Shown piece by piece: positions 38,876 through 52,085 of a DNA stretch of 64,000 nt (its first letter is position 1; each line of letters begins with the position of its first letter). Location of the stretch: the NCBI RefSeq assembly GCF_025725725.1, contig NZ_CP107020.1, positions 3,162,001-3,226,000 on the forward strand, in the 5' to 3' direction. The notes under the pieces were generated by a model, which made no database searches, had not been told where the DNA came from, and was given only the letters and a program-made list of their open reading frames with translations. The DNA comes from Brachybacterium huguangmaarense. Its GTDB lineage: Bacteria > Actinomycetota > Actinomycetes > Actinomycetales > Dermabacteraceae. The position numbers and the translations under genes were made by a program.

Positions 38876-40588
38876 ATGAGCTCTGACACCCAGCACGACA
38901 CTCCCGCCTCGGCCGTCCCGGCCCCCGTCGACCCCACCGCAACCGCCTCGTGGCGAGCCCTGGCCCAGCACGAGGAGGCCCTCGAGGGCTCCCTGCGCGA
39001 GTGGTTCGCGGCCGACCCGCAGCGCGCGGCGACGCTCACGCACGATGCGGCCGACCTCCACGTCGACCTCTCCAAGAACCTCGTGACGCCCGAGACGGTC
39101 TCCCTCCTGCTCGACCTCGCGCGCGAGGTCGGCCTCGAGCAGCGGCGCGACGCGATGTTCGCGGGCGCCCACATCAACACCTCCGAGGACCGCGCCGTCC
39201 TCCACACGGCGCTGCGCCGCCCGGCCGGCGGCGACGGCCCGCTCGTGGTCGACGGCCAGGACGTCGACCACGACGTGCACGAGGTGCTCGGACGGATCTA
39301 CGACTTCGCCCGTCAGGTCCGCTCGGGTGAGTGGACCGGCGTGACCGGCAAGCGCATCACCACGGTGGTCAACATCGGCATCGGCGGCTCCGACCTCGGT
39401 CCCGTCATGATCTACGAGGCGCTCAAGCCGCTCGCGGACGCGGGCATCGAGGCGCGCTTCATCTCGAACATCGACCCGACCGACGCGTACGAGACCACGG
39501 CGGATCTCGACCCCGAGACGACCCTCGTGATCGTGGCCTCCAAGACCTTCACGACGCTCGAGACCATCACCAACGCGCGCCTCGTGCGCGACTGGCTCCT
39601 GTCGGGGCTGCGCGATCGCGCCGGGATCACAGCCGAGCAGGAGAAGGAGGCGGTCGCCCGCCACTTCGTCGCGGTCTCGACGGCCCTCGACAAGGTCGCC
39701 GACTTCGGCATCGACCCCGACAACGCGTTCGGCTTCTGGAACTGGGTGGGCGGGCGCTACAGCGTCGACTCCGCGATCGGCACCGTGCTGGCCGTGGCCC
39801 TGGGCCCCGAGGCCTTCGAGGAGCTGCTCGCGGGCTTCCACGCGATGGACGAGCACTTCCGCACCGCGCCGCTCGAGGAGAACGTGCCGGCGCTCATGGG
39901 CATGCTCAACGTGTGGAACGTGAACTTCCTCGAGGCGGAGACCCATGCGGTTCTCCCCTACTCCCAGTACCTGCACCGCTTCCCCGCCTACCTCCAGCAG
40001 CTCACGATGGAATCCAACGGCAAGTCCGTGCGCTGGGACGGCTCGGCCATCACGACCGAGACGGGCGAGATCTTCTGGGGCGAGCCGGGCACGAACGGCC
40101 AGCACGCCTTCTACCAGCTGATCCACCAGGGCACGCGCATCATCCCAGCCGACTTCATCGCCTTCGCGACCCCGACCCGGCCGCTCCGCGACGGCGACCA
40201 GGACGTGCACGAGCTGTTCCTGGCCAACTTCTTCGCGCAGACCAAGGCCCTCGCCTTCGGCAAGACCGAGGAGGAGGTGCGCGCCGAGGGCACCGAGGGG
40301 GCGCTCGTGGCCGCGCGCATGTTCTCGGGCGACCGTCCGACCACCTCGATCATGGCGCCCGCGCTCACGCCCGCGACGCTCGGCCAGCTGATCGCGCTGT
40401 ACGAGCACATCACCTTCGTCGAGGGCACCGTCTGGGGCATCAACTCCTTCGACCAGTGGGGCGTCGAGCTCGGCAAGCAGCTCGCCAAGGGGCTCGCACC
40501 GGCCGTGGCCGGCGACGAGCAGGCGATCGCCGACGAGGACCCGTCGACCGCCGAGCTGATCCGCTACTACCGCGCGCACCGCGCCTGA
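38876..40588 (+). CDS. pgi: Glucose-6-phosphate isomerase
   Basis: This 570-residue enzyme interconverts glucose-6-P and fructose-6-P. Signatures are [48 protein letters not shown], the active-site segment [14 protein letters not shown] and the C-terminal [18 protein letters not shown] 38876 is preceded by CACAAT at 38863-38868 with 7 bases between, so it may be leaderless. It is divergent from the peptide ABC operon. Confidence 0.96.
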   Translation: MSSDTQHDTPASAVPAPVDPTATASWRALAQHEEALEGSLREWFAADPQRAATLTHDAADLHVDLSKNLVTPETVSLLLDLAREVGLEQRRDAMFAGAHINTSEDRAVLHTALRRPAGGDGPLVVDGQDVDHDVHEVLGRIYDFARQVRSGEWTGVTGKRITTVVNIGIGGSDLGPVMIYEALKPLADAGIEARFISNIDPTDAYETTADLDPETTLVIVASKTFTTLETITNARLVRDWLLSGLRDRAGITAEQEKEAVARHFVAVSTALDKVADFGIDPDNAFGFWNWVGGRYSVDSAIGTVLAVALGPEAFEELLAGFHAMDEHFRTAPLEENVPALMGMLNVWNVNFLEAETHAVLPYSQYLHRFPAYLQQLTMESNGKSVRWDGSAITTETGEIFWGEPGTNGQHAFYQLIHQGTRIIPADFIAFATPTRPLRDGDQDVHELFLANFFAQTKALAFGKTEEEVRAEGTEGALVAARMFSGDRPTTSIMAPALTPATLGQLIALYEHITFVEGTVWGINSFDQWGVELGKQLAKGLAPAVAGDEQAIADEDPSTAELIRYYRAHRA

Positions 40589-40644
40589 CCGGGCTGCGGG
40601 ACGGCGCCGTCCGTCCCGCGCCCGTCGGCGTACCGTTCCCCTCA

Positions 40645-40672
40645 GCGCCCACCGTCGTCGCACGGTGGGCGC
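40645..40672. terminator. Hairpin terminator after pgi
   Basis: Perfect 11-bp arms (GCGCCCACCGT at 40645-40655 and its complement at 40662-40672) with a 6-nt loop lie 57 bp after the pgi stop, before the permease start. Confidence 0.7.
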
Positions 40673-40711
40673 TGCGTGCATTCCCGGCCCCCATCCCTGG
40701 AGAGGACCCCC

Positions 40712-42067
40712 GTGCCTGACCCCCTCGCTCCCCTGCCCCTCGCGCCGGCCCGCGCCGTCCGCCCCGAGGACGAGCGCCTGCCCCTGGCCCGCAGCCTCGT
40801 CTACGGCACCCAGCACGTGCTGTCGATGTACGGCGGCGTCGTGGCCGTGCCCCTCATCGTGGGTGGCGCCGCCCAGCTCTCCCCCGGACAGATCGGCGTG
40901 CTCGTCGCCTCGGCCCTGTTCGTCTCGGGCATCACGACGCTCCTGCAGTCCCTCGGCGTGCCGTTCTTCGGCGCCAAGCTCCCCCTCGTGCAGGGCACGA
41001 CGTTCGGCGCGGTCTCGACGATGCTCGTCATCATCGCCGACGGGGACGGCCTGCCGTCGGTCTTCGGCGCCGTCATCGTGGCCGGCGTGATCGGCTTCCT
41101 GCTCGCACCGGTCGTCTCGCGCCTGCAGCCGGTGTTCCCACCGGTCGTGACGGGCACCATCATCGCGGCGATGGGCATCTCCCTGCTGCCGGTCGCAGCG
41201 GGCTGGATCATGGGCACCGAGGGGCAGGCCGGCTACGGCAGCGGTCTGCACCTGGCCCTGGCCGCGATCACGCTCGTCGCGGTCCTGATCCTCTCCCGGA
41301 TCCGGGCCCTGTCCGGGGTCGCGATCCTGCTGGGCATCGCCGTCGGCACTGTCATCGCGGCCCTCCTCGGCGCGGCCGACTTCTCGGGCGTCACCTCGGG
41401 CGCCGTGGTCGCGCTGCCGCACCCCTTCGCGTTCGGCGCTCCGACCTTCCACCTCGCCGCGATCGTGCCCATGGTCGTCGTCATCATCGTGACGCTCATG
41501 GAGACCACGGCCAACCTGTTCGCCGTGACCAAGGTGGTGGGCACCGACCTGCCGCCGCGGCGCCTGGCCGACGGCCTGCGGGCCGACATGGCGGCGAGCG
41601 CGCTCGCCCCGCTCGTGAACTCCTTCCCCGCGACCGCGTTCGCCCAGAACATCGGGCTGATCTCGGTGACTCGGGTGCGCTCGCGCTACACCGTCGCGGC
41701 CGGCGGCGTGATCCTCGTGCTGCTGGGCCTGGTGCCGCTGCTGGGCCGGATCGTCGCCGCCGTGCCCCAGCCCGTGCTCGGCGGGGCCGGGATCGTCCTG
41801 TTCGGATCGGTGGCCGCGGCCGGCATCCGCACCCTCGCCGAGGCCCCGCGCACCGACGACCGCGACGCCGGGCACGACACCCTCATCGTCGCGGTCTCGC
41901 TCTCGCTCGCCGTGCTGCCCATCGCCGTGCCGGGCCTGTACGCGTCGCTCCCGGACCTGGTCGCCATGGTCCTCGGCTCGGGCGTGAGCGCCGCGGCCTT
42001 CAGCGCCGTGCTCCTGAACCTGCTCCTCAAGGGCCGCGGCGGGATCCGCCCGCACGACCACCTCTGA
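40712..42067 (+). CDS. NCS2-family nucleobase (uracil/xanthine) permease
   Basis: This 451-residue protein has 12-14 membrane segments with NCS2 motifs: GTQHVLSMYGGVVAVPLIVGG at the start, LPLVQGTTFGA, METTANLFAVTKVVG and PLVNSFPATAFAQNIGLIS. These fit proton-coupled uracil or xanthine uptake. GTG 40712 follows GGAGAGGA. The NxF signature resembles the xanthine/urate branch, but substrate cannot be fixed from sequence. It ends near a perfect bidirectional terminator. Confidence 0.9.
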   Translation: MPDPLAPLPLAPARAVRPEDERLPLARSLVYGTQHVLSMYGGVVAVPLIVGGAAQLSPGQIGVLVASALFVSGITTLLQSLGVPFFGAKLPLVQGTTFGAVSTMLVIIADGDGLPSVFGAVIVAGVIGFLLAPVVSRLQPVFPPVVTGTIIAAMGISLLPVAAGWIMGTEGQAGYGSGLHLALAAITLVAVLILSRIRALSGVAILLGIAVGTVIAALLGAADFSGVTSGAVVALPHPFAFGAPTFHLAAIVPMVVVIIVTLMETTANLFAVTKVVGTDLPPRRLADGLRADMAASALAPLVNSFPATAFAQNIGLISVTRVRSRYTVAAGGVILVLLGLVPLLGRIVAAVPQPVLGGAGIVLFGSVAAAGIRTLAEAPRTDDRDAGHDTLIVAVSLSLAVLPIAVPGLYASLPDLVAMVLGSGVSAAAFSAVLLNLLLKGRGGIRPHDHL

Positions 42068-42109
42068 GCCCTTCGGGGTCCCGCGGGCCGGAGCACGGCC
42101 CCGGGACGC

Positions 42110-42147
42110 ACGACGGCCGGGTTCGCGATCGCGAACCCGGCCGTCGT
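42110..42147. terminator. 38-bp perfect palindrome, bidirectional terminator
   Basis: Positions 42110-42147 form an uninterrupted perfect palindrome centred on CGATCG, between the convergent permease and DUF805 genes. It can fold on either strand as a 17-bp or longer stem. Confidence 0.8.
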
Positions 42148-42173
42148 CTGCTCCGCCCGTCGAGGACGGGGGC

Positions 42174-42738
42174 TCAGGCGGTGTCGAAGCGCCGCCCCTC
42201 GGGCGAGGACGGCAGGAGCGCGAGGACCAGCACGACGAGCCCGCCGATCGAGGGGACCAGCAGGAGCAGGCACAGCAGCCCCGAGAGGTTCGCGTCGTGC
42301 AGACGACGGCACATGAGCGCGATGATCGGCACGATCAGGGCCAGGGTGACGAGCGCCATCAGGACGAGGCCGATCACGACGACGGGCCAGGTCGGCGCGT
42401 GGATGATGCCGGGCGCGGTCTCGTAGACGATCTCGTTGCCGTTGGCGTCATAGCCGAGCGAGGTCTCGGTCATGTGGTTGTTGGCCCACACGGCGCTCGT
42501 GATGATGCCGATCATGAACACGACCCACGGCACGAGCTCGATGAGCACGATCGCGAGGTAGGCCCACCAGAACTCCGAGCGCGAGGCGCGTCCGGTGAAG
42601 GCCGCGTACTTGCGCAGGAAGCACCTGACGGCGGTGCCGAACCGGGCGCCGTAGCGGGGGGCGGGAGAGGTCCTGAGGGTCGGTCGCGCCGCCGAGCAGG
42701 GCGGTCGCGTCGCCGGCGGGCGGGGGTGCGGAGGTCAT
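42174..42738 (-). pseudogene. DUF805 membrane protein, frameshifted
   Basis: ATG 42738 (AGGAGA upstream) opens a frame reading MTSAPPPAGDATALLGG...DLSRP that is out of register with the conserved DUF805 part (FLRKYAAFTGRASRSEFWWAYL and four membrane helices, ending EGRRFDTA at 42174). The shift falls in a run of six G (42656-42661; C on the coding strand). Removing one base joins the two parts into a protein of about 187 residues. Function of DUF805 is unknown. Either the gene is inactive, it slips at the homopolymer, or the run length is wrong. Confidence 0.78.
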
Positions 42739-42863
42739 GTCGTCTCCTGGGGAGGGGTGGGGGGAGGGGATGCCGCGGGGCGGCGTCGGCACTGTAGGCG
42801 ACGTCGCCCCTGCGCGACAGGCCCGCTCGGCCGATGGTCACGGCCGGACGGGGCGGGGCGGTC

Positions 42864-44273
42864 TCAGGCGAGGTAGTCGACGTCCCGGGTCTCGCGTCCG
42901 ATCACGACCGCGCCGAGGGTGAGCAGGGCGGCCACGAGCAGGTACACGCCCACGAGCCACAGCGAGCCGTCGAGCGCCTGCCACAGCGCCACGAGGGTGA
43001 TGGGGGCCGGTCCCGCGCCGATTACCGAGGCCATGTTGTAGCTGATGGCGCTGCCGGTGTACCGCACGTCGGCGGGGAACATCTCGGGCAGGTAGGCGGC
43101 CATCGGGCCGAACGTGAGCCCCATCAGGGTGAAGCCGACGATGAGCACCGCCATCACGCCCGGCGTGCCGAGGTGGATGAGCGGCTCGATCAGCAGCGCG
43201 TACACGCCGATTCCGGCCGTCACCACGATCAGGTACGGGCGGCGGCCGGCGCGGTCGGCGAGCGGGCCCGAGACGAGCGTGAAGACGCCGAAGAAGACGA
43301 CCCCGATGATCAGCATGGTGAGGAACTCGGGGCGGGCGTAGCCCAGACCCGGTGCGAAGGTCGAGGGGTCGAAGGCCTTGCCGGCGCTCTCGGCGGCGGC
43401 GCGCGCGGCCTCGACGCTCGAGGCCGTGGTGCCGAAGACCATGAGGAACGCGGTCATCATGTAGAAGAGGACGTAGGTCGCGATCATGGCCACGGTCGCG
43501 AGGATCAGCGGGCGCCACGAGGTGCGGAACACGCGGGCGAGCGGCACGGCGGCGACGCGCTGCTCGTCGATCACGCGCTGGAAGGCGGGGGTCTCCATGA
43601 GCTTCAGGCGCACCCACAGCCCGACGACCACGAGGATCGCCGAGAGCAGGAAGGGCACGCGCCAGCCCCACGAGGTGAACTGCGCGTCGCTGAGCACGAG
43701 GCTCATGACGACGAACAGGATGTTGGACAGGATGAAGCCGATGGGGGCGCCGAGCTGGGGGAACGTGCCGTAGAGGGCTCGTTTGCCCGCCGGCGCGTTC
43801 TCGGTGGCGAGCAGGGCGGCGCCGGACCACTCGCCGCCCAGGCCCACGCCCTGGCAGAACCGCAGCAGCACGAGCAGCGCGGGGGCGAGGAACGCGAAGC
43901 CGGGCACCGAGGCCGTGGGCAGCAGCCCGATGATGAAGGTCGCGACGCCCATCACGAGCAGGCTCGCCACGAGGGTGCGCTTGCGGCCGATGCGGTCGCC
44001 GAAGTGGCCGAAGAGGATCGAGCCGATGGGCCTCGCGACGAAGGCGACGCCGAAGACGGCGAAGGAGCTCAGCAGCTGGTTGGCCGGGGTGGCGGTGGGG
44101 AAGAACAGGGCGGGGAAGACGAGCGAGGCCGCGGTCGCGTACGCGTAGAAGTCGAAGAACTCGATCGTGGTGCCGATCATCGACGCCACGATCACGCGTC
44201 CGCGCGTGTTCGCGGGGGCCCCGGCGGGGGCGCCGCCCTGGGTCAGGGGAGAGGTGTCGGGGAGGGAGGTCAC
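42864..44273 (-). CDS. MFS transporter, metabolite:H+ symporter type
   Basis: This 469-residue protein has 12 membrane segments and MHS-family motifs: SMIGTTIEFFDFYAYATAASLVFP at helix 1, GHFGDRIGRKRTL in loop 2-3, GVGLGGEWSGAALLATENAP at helices 4-5 and GPLADRAGRRP in loop 8-9. Relatives import organic acids such as shikimate, citrate or proline/betaine. A TAGGAT hexamer (44285-44280, minus) precedes GTG 44273 by 6 bases, so it is probably leaderless. It is divergent from the flotillin gene. Confidence 0.92.
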   Translation of the reverse strand: MTSLPDTSPLTQGGAPAGAPANTRGRVIVASMIGTTIEFFDFYAYATAASLVFPALFFPTATPANQLLSSFAVFGVAFVARPIGSILFGHFGDRIGRKRTLVASLLVMGVATFIIGLLPTASVPGFAFLAPALLVLLRFCQGVGLGGEWSGAALLATENAPAGKRALYGTFPQLGAPIGFILSNILFVVMSLVLSDAQFTSWGWRVPFLLSAILVVVGLWVRLKLMETPAFQRVIDEQRVAAVPLARVFRTSWRPLILATVAMIATYVLFYMMTAFLMVFGTTASSVEAARAAAESAGKAFDPSTFAPGLGYARPEFLTMLIIGVVFFGVFTLVSGPLADRAGRRPYLIVVTAGIGVYALLIEPLIHLGTPGVMAVLIVGFTLMGLTFGPMAAYLPEMFPADVRYTGSAISYNMASVIGAGPAPITLVALWQALDGSLWLVGVYLLVAALLTLGAVVIGRETRDVDYLA

Positions 44274-44460
44274 GGGACGATCCTAGACCTGCGTCCCGCA
44301 TCGTGGACATTTTTCCGCATCATGAGACTCCGGGTGGCTCCCCGGACGCGGCCCTCGCCGGTCGCGACGGGTCTGGTTCAATGGCCCCGAGCACCGACGG
44401 CCCGAGTCCCGAGACGCGTCCCGATCCCCGGCGCGGGTGCCCGACCCCCTGGAGGAACCC

Positions 44461-46002
44461 GTGGATCCGACCGTCCTGCTCGCTCTCGTGATCGCCGCGG
44501 CGGCGGTGGTCGTGGTGCTGATCATCGTGATCGCCCTCGTGCGCAGCTATCGCATCGCCGCCCCCAACGAGGCGCTCATCATCACCGGGCGCAACGCCAA
44601 GGCGGGCGACGTCGACCTCGAGTCGGGCGGGGCGCGCGTGGTCATCGGGGGCCGCGCGATCGTGCGCCCCATCTTCGACCGCGCGTTCGTGATGAGCCTG
44701 TCCTCGCGCCAGATCCAGGTGGAGATCGAGGGCTACTCCAAGAACGGCATCTTCGTGCGCCTGCGCGGCGTCGCACAGGTCAAGGTCGGCGGCAACGTCG
44801 ACGACGTGCGCAAGGCCTCCCAGCGCTTCCTCGACCAGCAGGGCCAGATCGACCACTACTCCCAGGAGATCCTCTCGGGCACGCTCCGCGCGGTCGTGGG
44901 CACCCTGACCGTCGAGCAGATCATCCAGGACCGCGCCTCCTTCGCCGCCCAGGTGCAGGAGGAGGCCGAGCACTCGATGAACAACCAGGGCCTCGTGATC
45001 GACACCTTCCAGATCAGCGCGGTCGAGGACGACGGCACCTATCTGCGCGACTGGGGCCGCCCCGAGGCGGCGCTCGTGGCCAAGCGCGCGGCGATCGCCG
45101 AGTCCGACGCCAACCGCGAGGCCACCCAGGCGCGCAACATCAACCTCCAGCGCGAGGCCGAGTCCAAGCAGGAGCTCGACCTGCGCCAGGCCGAGATCAA
45201 GGAGCAGACCGACGCGCGCCAGGCGACCGCCGACGCCTCGGGACCGCTCGCCCGTGCCGCCCAGCAGCAGCGGATCATCGAGCAGGAGGAGCTCATCGCG
45301 ATCCGCAACAACGACCTGCGCGAGAAGCAGCTGATCGCCGAGGTCCACAAGCCGGCCGAGGCCAAGCGCTATGCCGAGCAGCAGGATGCCGACTCCAAGA
45401 AGTATGCGCGCGTGGCCGACTCCGAGGCCGCCCTCACCGACGAGCGCAACCGCGCCGAGGCCCGCAAGGTCACGTCCCAGTCCGAGGCCTTCGCGATCGA
45501 GGCCCGCGGCCGCGCCGAGGCCGATGTCGAGCTCCAGCGCCGCTCGAAGGACGCCGAGGCCGCCCGCCTCGAGGGGCAGGCCGCGGCCGATGCGCTGCGC
45601 GCCCAGGGTGAGGCCGAGGGCGCGTCGATCCGCGCCAAGGGCGACGCCGAGGCCGAGTCGACGCGTGCCAAGGCCGAGGCCTACAAGGAGTTCAACGAGG
45701 CCGCGATCCTCTCCCAGCTGCTCGAGACGCTCCCCCAGGTGGCTCGCGAGCTCGCCTCCCCGTATGCCAACATCGACTCGCTCTCGGTGGTCTCCTCCGA
45801 CGGCGAGGCCAAGATCGGCCGGAACATCTCGGCCGGTCTCGCGCAGGTGCTCGACATGGTCCGCTCGACCACGGGCGTGGACTTCCACGACATGCTCCAG
45901 CGCGCCGCCCAGGGCTCCGCCGCGGCAGGCTCCTCCCAGGGGTCGGCGTCCTCGGCGAGCGCGCCGTCCACCGCGCTCGCCGACACCACCGCGCAGGACT
46001 GA
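44461..46002 (+). CDS. Flotillin-family SPFH protein
   Basis: This 513-residue protein has one N-terminal membrane segment (LLALVIAAAAVVVVLIIVIALV), an SPFH domain (about 35-200), a long Ala/Glu-rich coiled coil (about 200-420, with many EA repeats and RAEADVELQRRSKDAEA) and a low-complexity tail rich in Ser and Ala. Flotillins organise membrane microdomains. GTG 44461 is chosen for the CTGGAGG site 5 bases upstream. The terminal ISAGLAQVLDMVRSTTGVD is a flotillin C-terminal element. Confidence 0.92.
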   Translation: MDPTVLLALVIAAAAVVVVLIIVIALVRSYRIAAPNEALIITGRNAKAGDVDLESGGARVVIGGRAIVRPIFDRAFVMSLSSRQIQVEIEGYSKNGIFVRLRGVAQVKVGGNVDDVRKASQRFLDQQGQIDHYSQEILSGTLRAVVGTLTVEQIIQDRASFAAQVQEEAEHSMNNQGLVIDTFQISAVEDDGTYLRDWGRPEAALVAKRAAIAESDANREATQARNINLQREAESKQELDLRQAEIKEQTDARQATADASGPLARAAQQQRIIEQEELIAIRNNDLREKQLIAEVHKPAEAKRYAEQQDADSKKYARVADSEAALTDERNRAEARKVTSQSEAFAIEARGRAEADVELQRRSKDAEAARLEGQAAADALRAQGEAEGASIRAKGDAEAESTRAKAEAYKEFNEAAILSQLLETLPQVARELASPYANIDSLSVVSSDGEAKIGRNISAGLAQVLDMVRSTTGVDFHDMLQRAAQGSAAAGSSQGSASSASAPSTALADTTAQD

Positions 46003-46099
46003 CGGACGTGCGAGCGCAGCAGACCTTTGTCCCTCGTCACAGCCCTGAGCTTCCGTAGAGTGAGCGAGGCCGCCCGGCCCTGACCCCAAGGAGTCCTTG

Positions 46100-47128
46100 A
46101 TGAAGATCGCCATGCTCACCTCGGGCGGGGACTGCCCCGGCCTGAACGCCGTCATCCGTGGCGCCGTGCTCAAGGGCGACAAGACGTACGAGGACGAGTT
46201 CGTCGGCTTCCTGGACGGCTGGCGGGGCGCGATCGACGACGAGATCCTGCCGATCCCCCGCCGCAAGGTGCGCGGCCTGAGCCGCCTGGGCGGCACGATC
46301 CTGGGCTCCTCGCGCGCCAACCCGTTCCACGACGGCGGCGACGGGGTGGCGCTCGTGCGCGAGACGATGGAGCGCCACGACATCGAGGCGATCATCGCGA
46401 TCGGCGGCGACGGCACGCTCTACACCGCCAACCGGCTGTTCCAGGGCGGCATCCCCGTGGTCGGCGTACCCAAGACCGTCGACAACGACCTCGACGCGAC
46501 CGACTACACGTTCGGCTTCAACACGGCCGTGGAGATCGCGACCGAGAGCCTCGACCGGCTGCGGATCACGGGCGAGTCCCACCACCGCTGCATGGTCGCC
46601 GAGGTGATGGGCCGCAGCGTCGGCTGGATCGCGCTGCACTCGGGCATGGCGGCCGGCGCGCACGTCATCTGCATCCCCGAGTTCCCGCTCACGATCGACG
46701 AGATCTGCGACTACGTGCGCATGACGTGGGACCGTCGCCGGGCCCCGCTCGTCGTGGTCGCCGAGGGCTTCGTGCCCAAGGACGCCCCCGAGGGCTTCAT
46801 GAACTACGACCTCGACGAGTTCGGCCGCCCCCGCTTCGGAGGGATCGCGCAGGCTCTCGCGCCCGTCATCGAGAAACGGCTCGGCATCGAGACCCGCGCG
46901 ACCGTGCTCGGCCACATCCAGCGCGGCGGCGAGCCCACCGGCTACGACCGCGTGCTCGCGACCCGCTTCGGCATGGCCGTCGTGGACCTCGTGCATCGCG
47001 GCGGCATGGGCCACATGGTCGCCCTGCGCGGCACCGAGATCGTGGACGTGCCGCTCACCGAGGCGATCGACAACTCCAAGCGCGTCACCCGGGACCGCTG
47101 GGAGGAGGCGCGCACGCTGTTCGGGTGA
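46100..47128 (+). CDS. pfkA: 6-phosphofructokinase
   Basis: This 342-residue enzyme phosphorylates fructose-6-P. Motifs are LTSGGDCPGLNAVIRG, IGGDGTL, VPKTVDNDLDATDYTFGF and GHIQRGGEPTGYDR. The Gly in GGDGT favours ATP over PPi, while the Lys in PKTVDND is shared with PPi enzymes; this mixed pattern is the normal actinobacterial group III type. ATG 46100 follows AAGGAG. A TAGAGT hexamer at 46056-46061 is a plausible -10. Pgi is encoded 6 kb away. Confidence 0.95.
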   Translation: MKIAMLTSGGDCPGLNAVIRGAVLKGDKTYEDEFVGFLDGWRGAIDDEILPIPRRKVRGLSRLGGTILGSSRANPFHDGGDGVALVRETMERHDIEAIIAIGGDGTLYTANRLFQGGIPVVGVPKTVDNDLDATDYTFGFNTAVEIATESLDRLRITGESHHRCMVAEVMGRSVGWIALHSGMAAGAHVICIPEFPLTIDEICDYVRMTWDRRRAPLVVVAEGFVPKDAPEGFMNYDLDEFGRPRFGGIAQALAPVIEKRLGIETRATVLGHIQRGGEPTGYDRVLATRFGMAVVDLVHRGGMGHMVALRGTEIVDVPLTEAIDNSKRVTRDRWEEARTLFG

Positions 47129-47198
47129 TGGCCGGGGCGGACAGCCGTGCTGCGAGCGCGCACCGACGCCCGGAGGCCCACACCCTGCCGTCGCGCCG

Positions 47199-47252
47199 AT
47201 CCCCCGGTCCGGCGCCCCCCGGCCCCCTATCCCCCGGTCCGGCGCCCCCCGG
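47199..47252. repeat. Two-copy C-rich 30-bp tandem repeat
   Basis: Positions 47199-47222 and 47229-47252 carry the same 24 bases with a 30-bp period in the gap after pfkA. Runs of five to six C make the segment prone to slippage. No gene is visible in 47129-47530. Confidence 0.7.
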
Positions 47253-47272
47253 TCCCCGGTCCCCGAGGCATT

Positions 47273-47444
47273 GCCACAGCACGGCACACATCAGCCGCGA
47301 TAGGTGCCGTGAGCGGGCGCTCGGCCCAGCGACGCGTCGACCCCGTGAGGCACAGCCCGACCACGCACCCGTCCGGGCTCGACCGCCACAGCACGACACG
47401 TATCAGCCGCGATAGGTGCCGTGAGCGGGCGCTCGGCCCGGCGA
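47273..47444. repeat. Direct repeat pair with internal hairpin
   Basis: Two nearly identical 60-bp copies (47273-47332 and 47385-47444) are spaced 112 bp apart. The shared core TCAGCCGCGATAGGTGCCGTGAGCGGGCGCTCGGCCC is identical. In the first copy CACGGCAC and GTGCCGTG can pair across a 16-nt loop; the second has one mismatch. The core resembles sequence at 59664-59711 (GAGAGGCGCCGTGAGCCGGC). No reading frame is favoured. Confidence 0.7.
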
Positions 47445-47530
47445 TGGGGTCGGCGACGAGCCCGCTGATGTGCCCGACGTGCCCGCGTCGCCTGCCGCGT
47501 CCGGGTCACGGCACGGGCCGGGGCCTCCCG

Positions 47531-51169
<3,639 letters not shown>

Positions 51170-51198
51170 GGTCCCGACCCGTGCTCGTCTGACCGTCC

Positions 51199-51232
51199 GT
51201 CTGCCCCGTCGCCCTCCGGCGCCGGGGCAGAC
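51199..51232 (+). terminator. Hairpin terminator after icd
   Basis: Perfect 10-bp arms (GTCTGCCCCG, 51199-51208, and complement 51223-51232) with a 14-nt loop, 30 bp after the icd stop. Confidence 0.72.
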
Positions 51233-51256
51233 CTCGTCCTCACCCCAGGAGCTCTC

Positions 51257-52051
51257 GTGCCCGCAGTCGCCTCGCCCCTCGACGGGACCGAGCTGGTCTA
51301 CGACGTCCGCGGCGAGGGCGCGCCCGTCGTGCTCCTGCACGGCTCGGTGCTCTCGCGGGCGATCTGGCGTGGCCTCGGCTACCTCGGGCCCCTCGCCGCC
51401 GAGCACACCGTGGTGCGGATGGACCTGCGCGGTCACGGCCGCTCGGGCGCGCCCCACGACCCCGCCGCGTACACCCAGGAGCGCTTCGGTTCCGACCTGC
51501 TGGCCGTGCTCGACGCGGCGGGTCTCGAGCGGGCGGCCCTCGTGGGCTACTCGCTCGGGGCGCGCATCGCGCTGACCGCGGCGCTGCGCCGGCCGGATCG
51601 GGTGACGGGGATCGTGAGCCTCGGGGGCAGCGCCGCCGCCCAGCACGGACAGGTCGACTCCGTGTTCTTCCCCGGCGTGGTCGAGACCATCGCCGGCCGC
51701 GGCATGGAGGGGTTCTGCGCGGCGCAGGGGCTGGGCCCGGACGTCTCCGACCGGCGGGACGCCGCGACCCGCCAGGCCTTCCTCGCCGCCGACCCGCAGG
51801 CGATGGCGGCCCTGTTCAGGGCGACCGATGCGACGGCCGGCATCCCCGAGGACCGGCTCGCGGCGTGCGAGGTGCCCGCGCTGTGGATGGCCGGCGACCT
51901 CGACCATCCGCGCCTCGAGGAGTCGCGGCACGCGGCCGCCGTCATGCCGCATGCCCGCTTCGTCGCGCTCCCGGGGCGCACGCACGGGCGGACGCTCTCC
52001 CCCGCCGGCCCCGTGCTCGCAGAGATCCTGCCGTTCCTGCGGCAGCTCTGA
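51257..52051 (+). CDS. Alpha/beta hydrolase
   Basis: This 264-residue protein has the alpha/beta hydrolase fold: oxyanion segment VVLLHGSVLSR, RMDLRGHGRSG, nucleophile elbow VGYSLGAR (Ser), acid WMAGDLDHP and a late His in PGRTHGR. It resembles esterases and enol-lactone hydrolases, but the substrate is unknown. GTG 51257 has CAGGAG upstream. It converges with the TauE/SafE-like gene. Confidence 0.88.
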   Translation: MPAVASPLDGTELVYDVRGEGAPVVLLHGSVLSRAIWRGLGYLGPLAAEHTVVRMDLRGHGRSGAPHDPAAYTQERFGSDLLAVLDAAGLERAALVGYSLGARIALTAALRRPDRVTGIVSLGGSAAAQHGQVDSVFFPGVVETIAGRGMEGFCAAQGLGPDVSDRRDAATRQAFLAADPQAMAALFRATDATAGIPEDRLAACEVPALWMAGDLDHPRLEESRHAAAVMPHARFVALPGRTHGRTLSPAGPVLAEILPFLRQL

Positions 52052-52085
52052 TCCCCGCCCGCGGCGCGTGCCGCGGGACGCGCCG

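Noticed and set aside
46100-47128. PPi-dependent phosphofructokinase
   Set aside because: The Gly in GGDGT favours ATP; the Lys in PKTVDND alone is normal for actinobacterial ATP enzymes.
47273-47444. CRISPR array
   Set aside because: Only two repeats of about 60 bp with a 52-bp spacer and no cas genes nearby.
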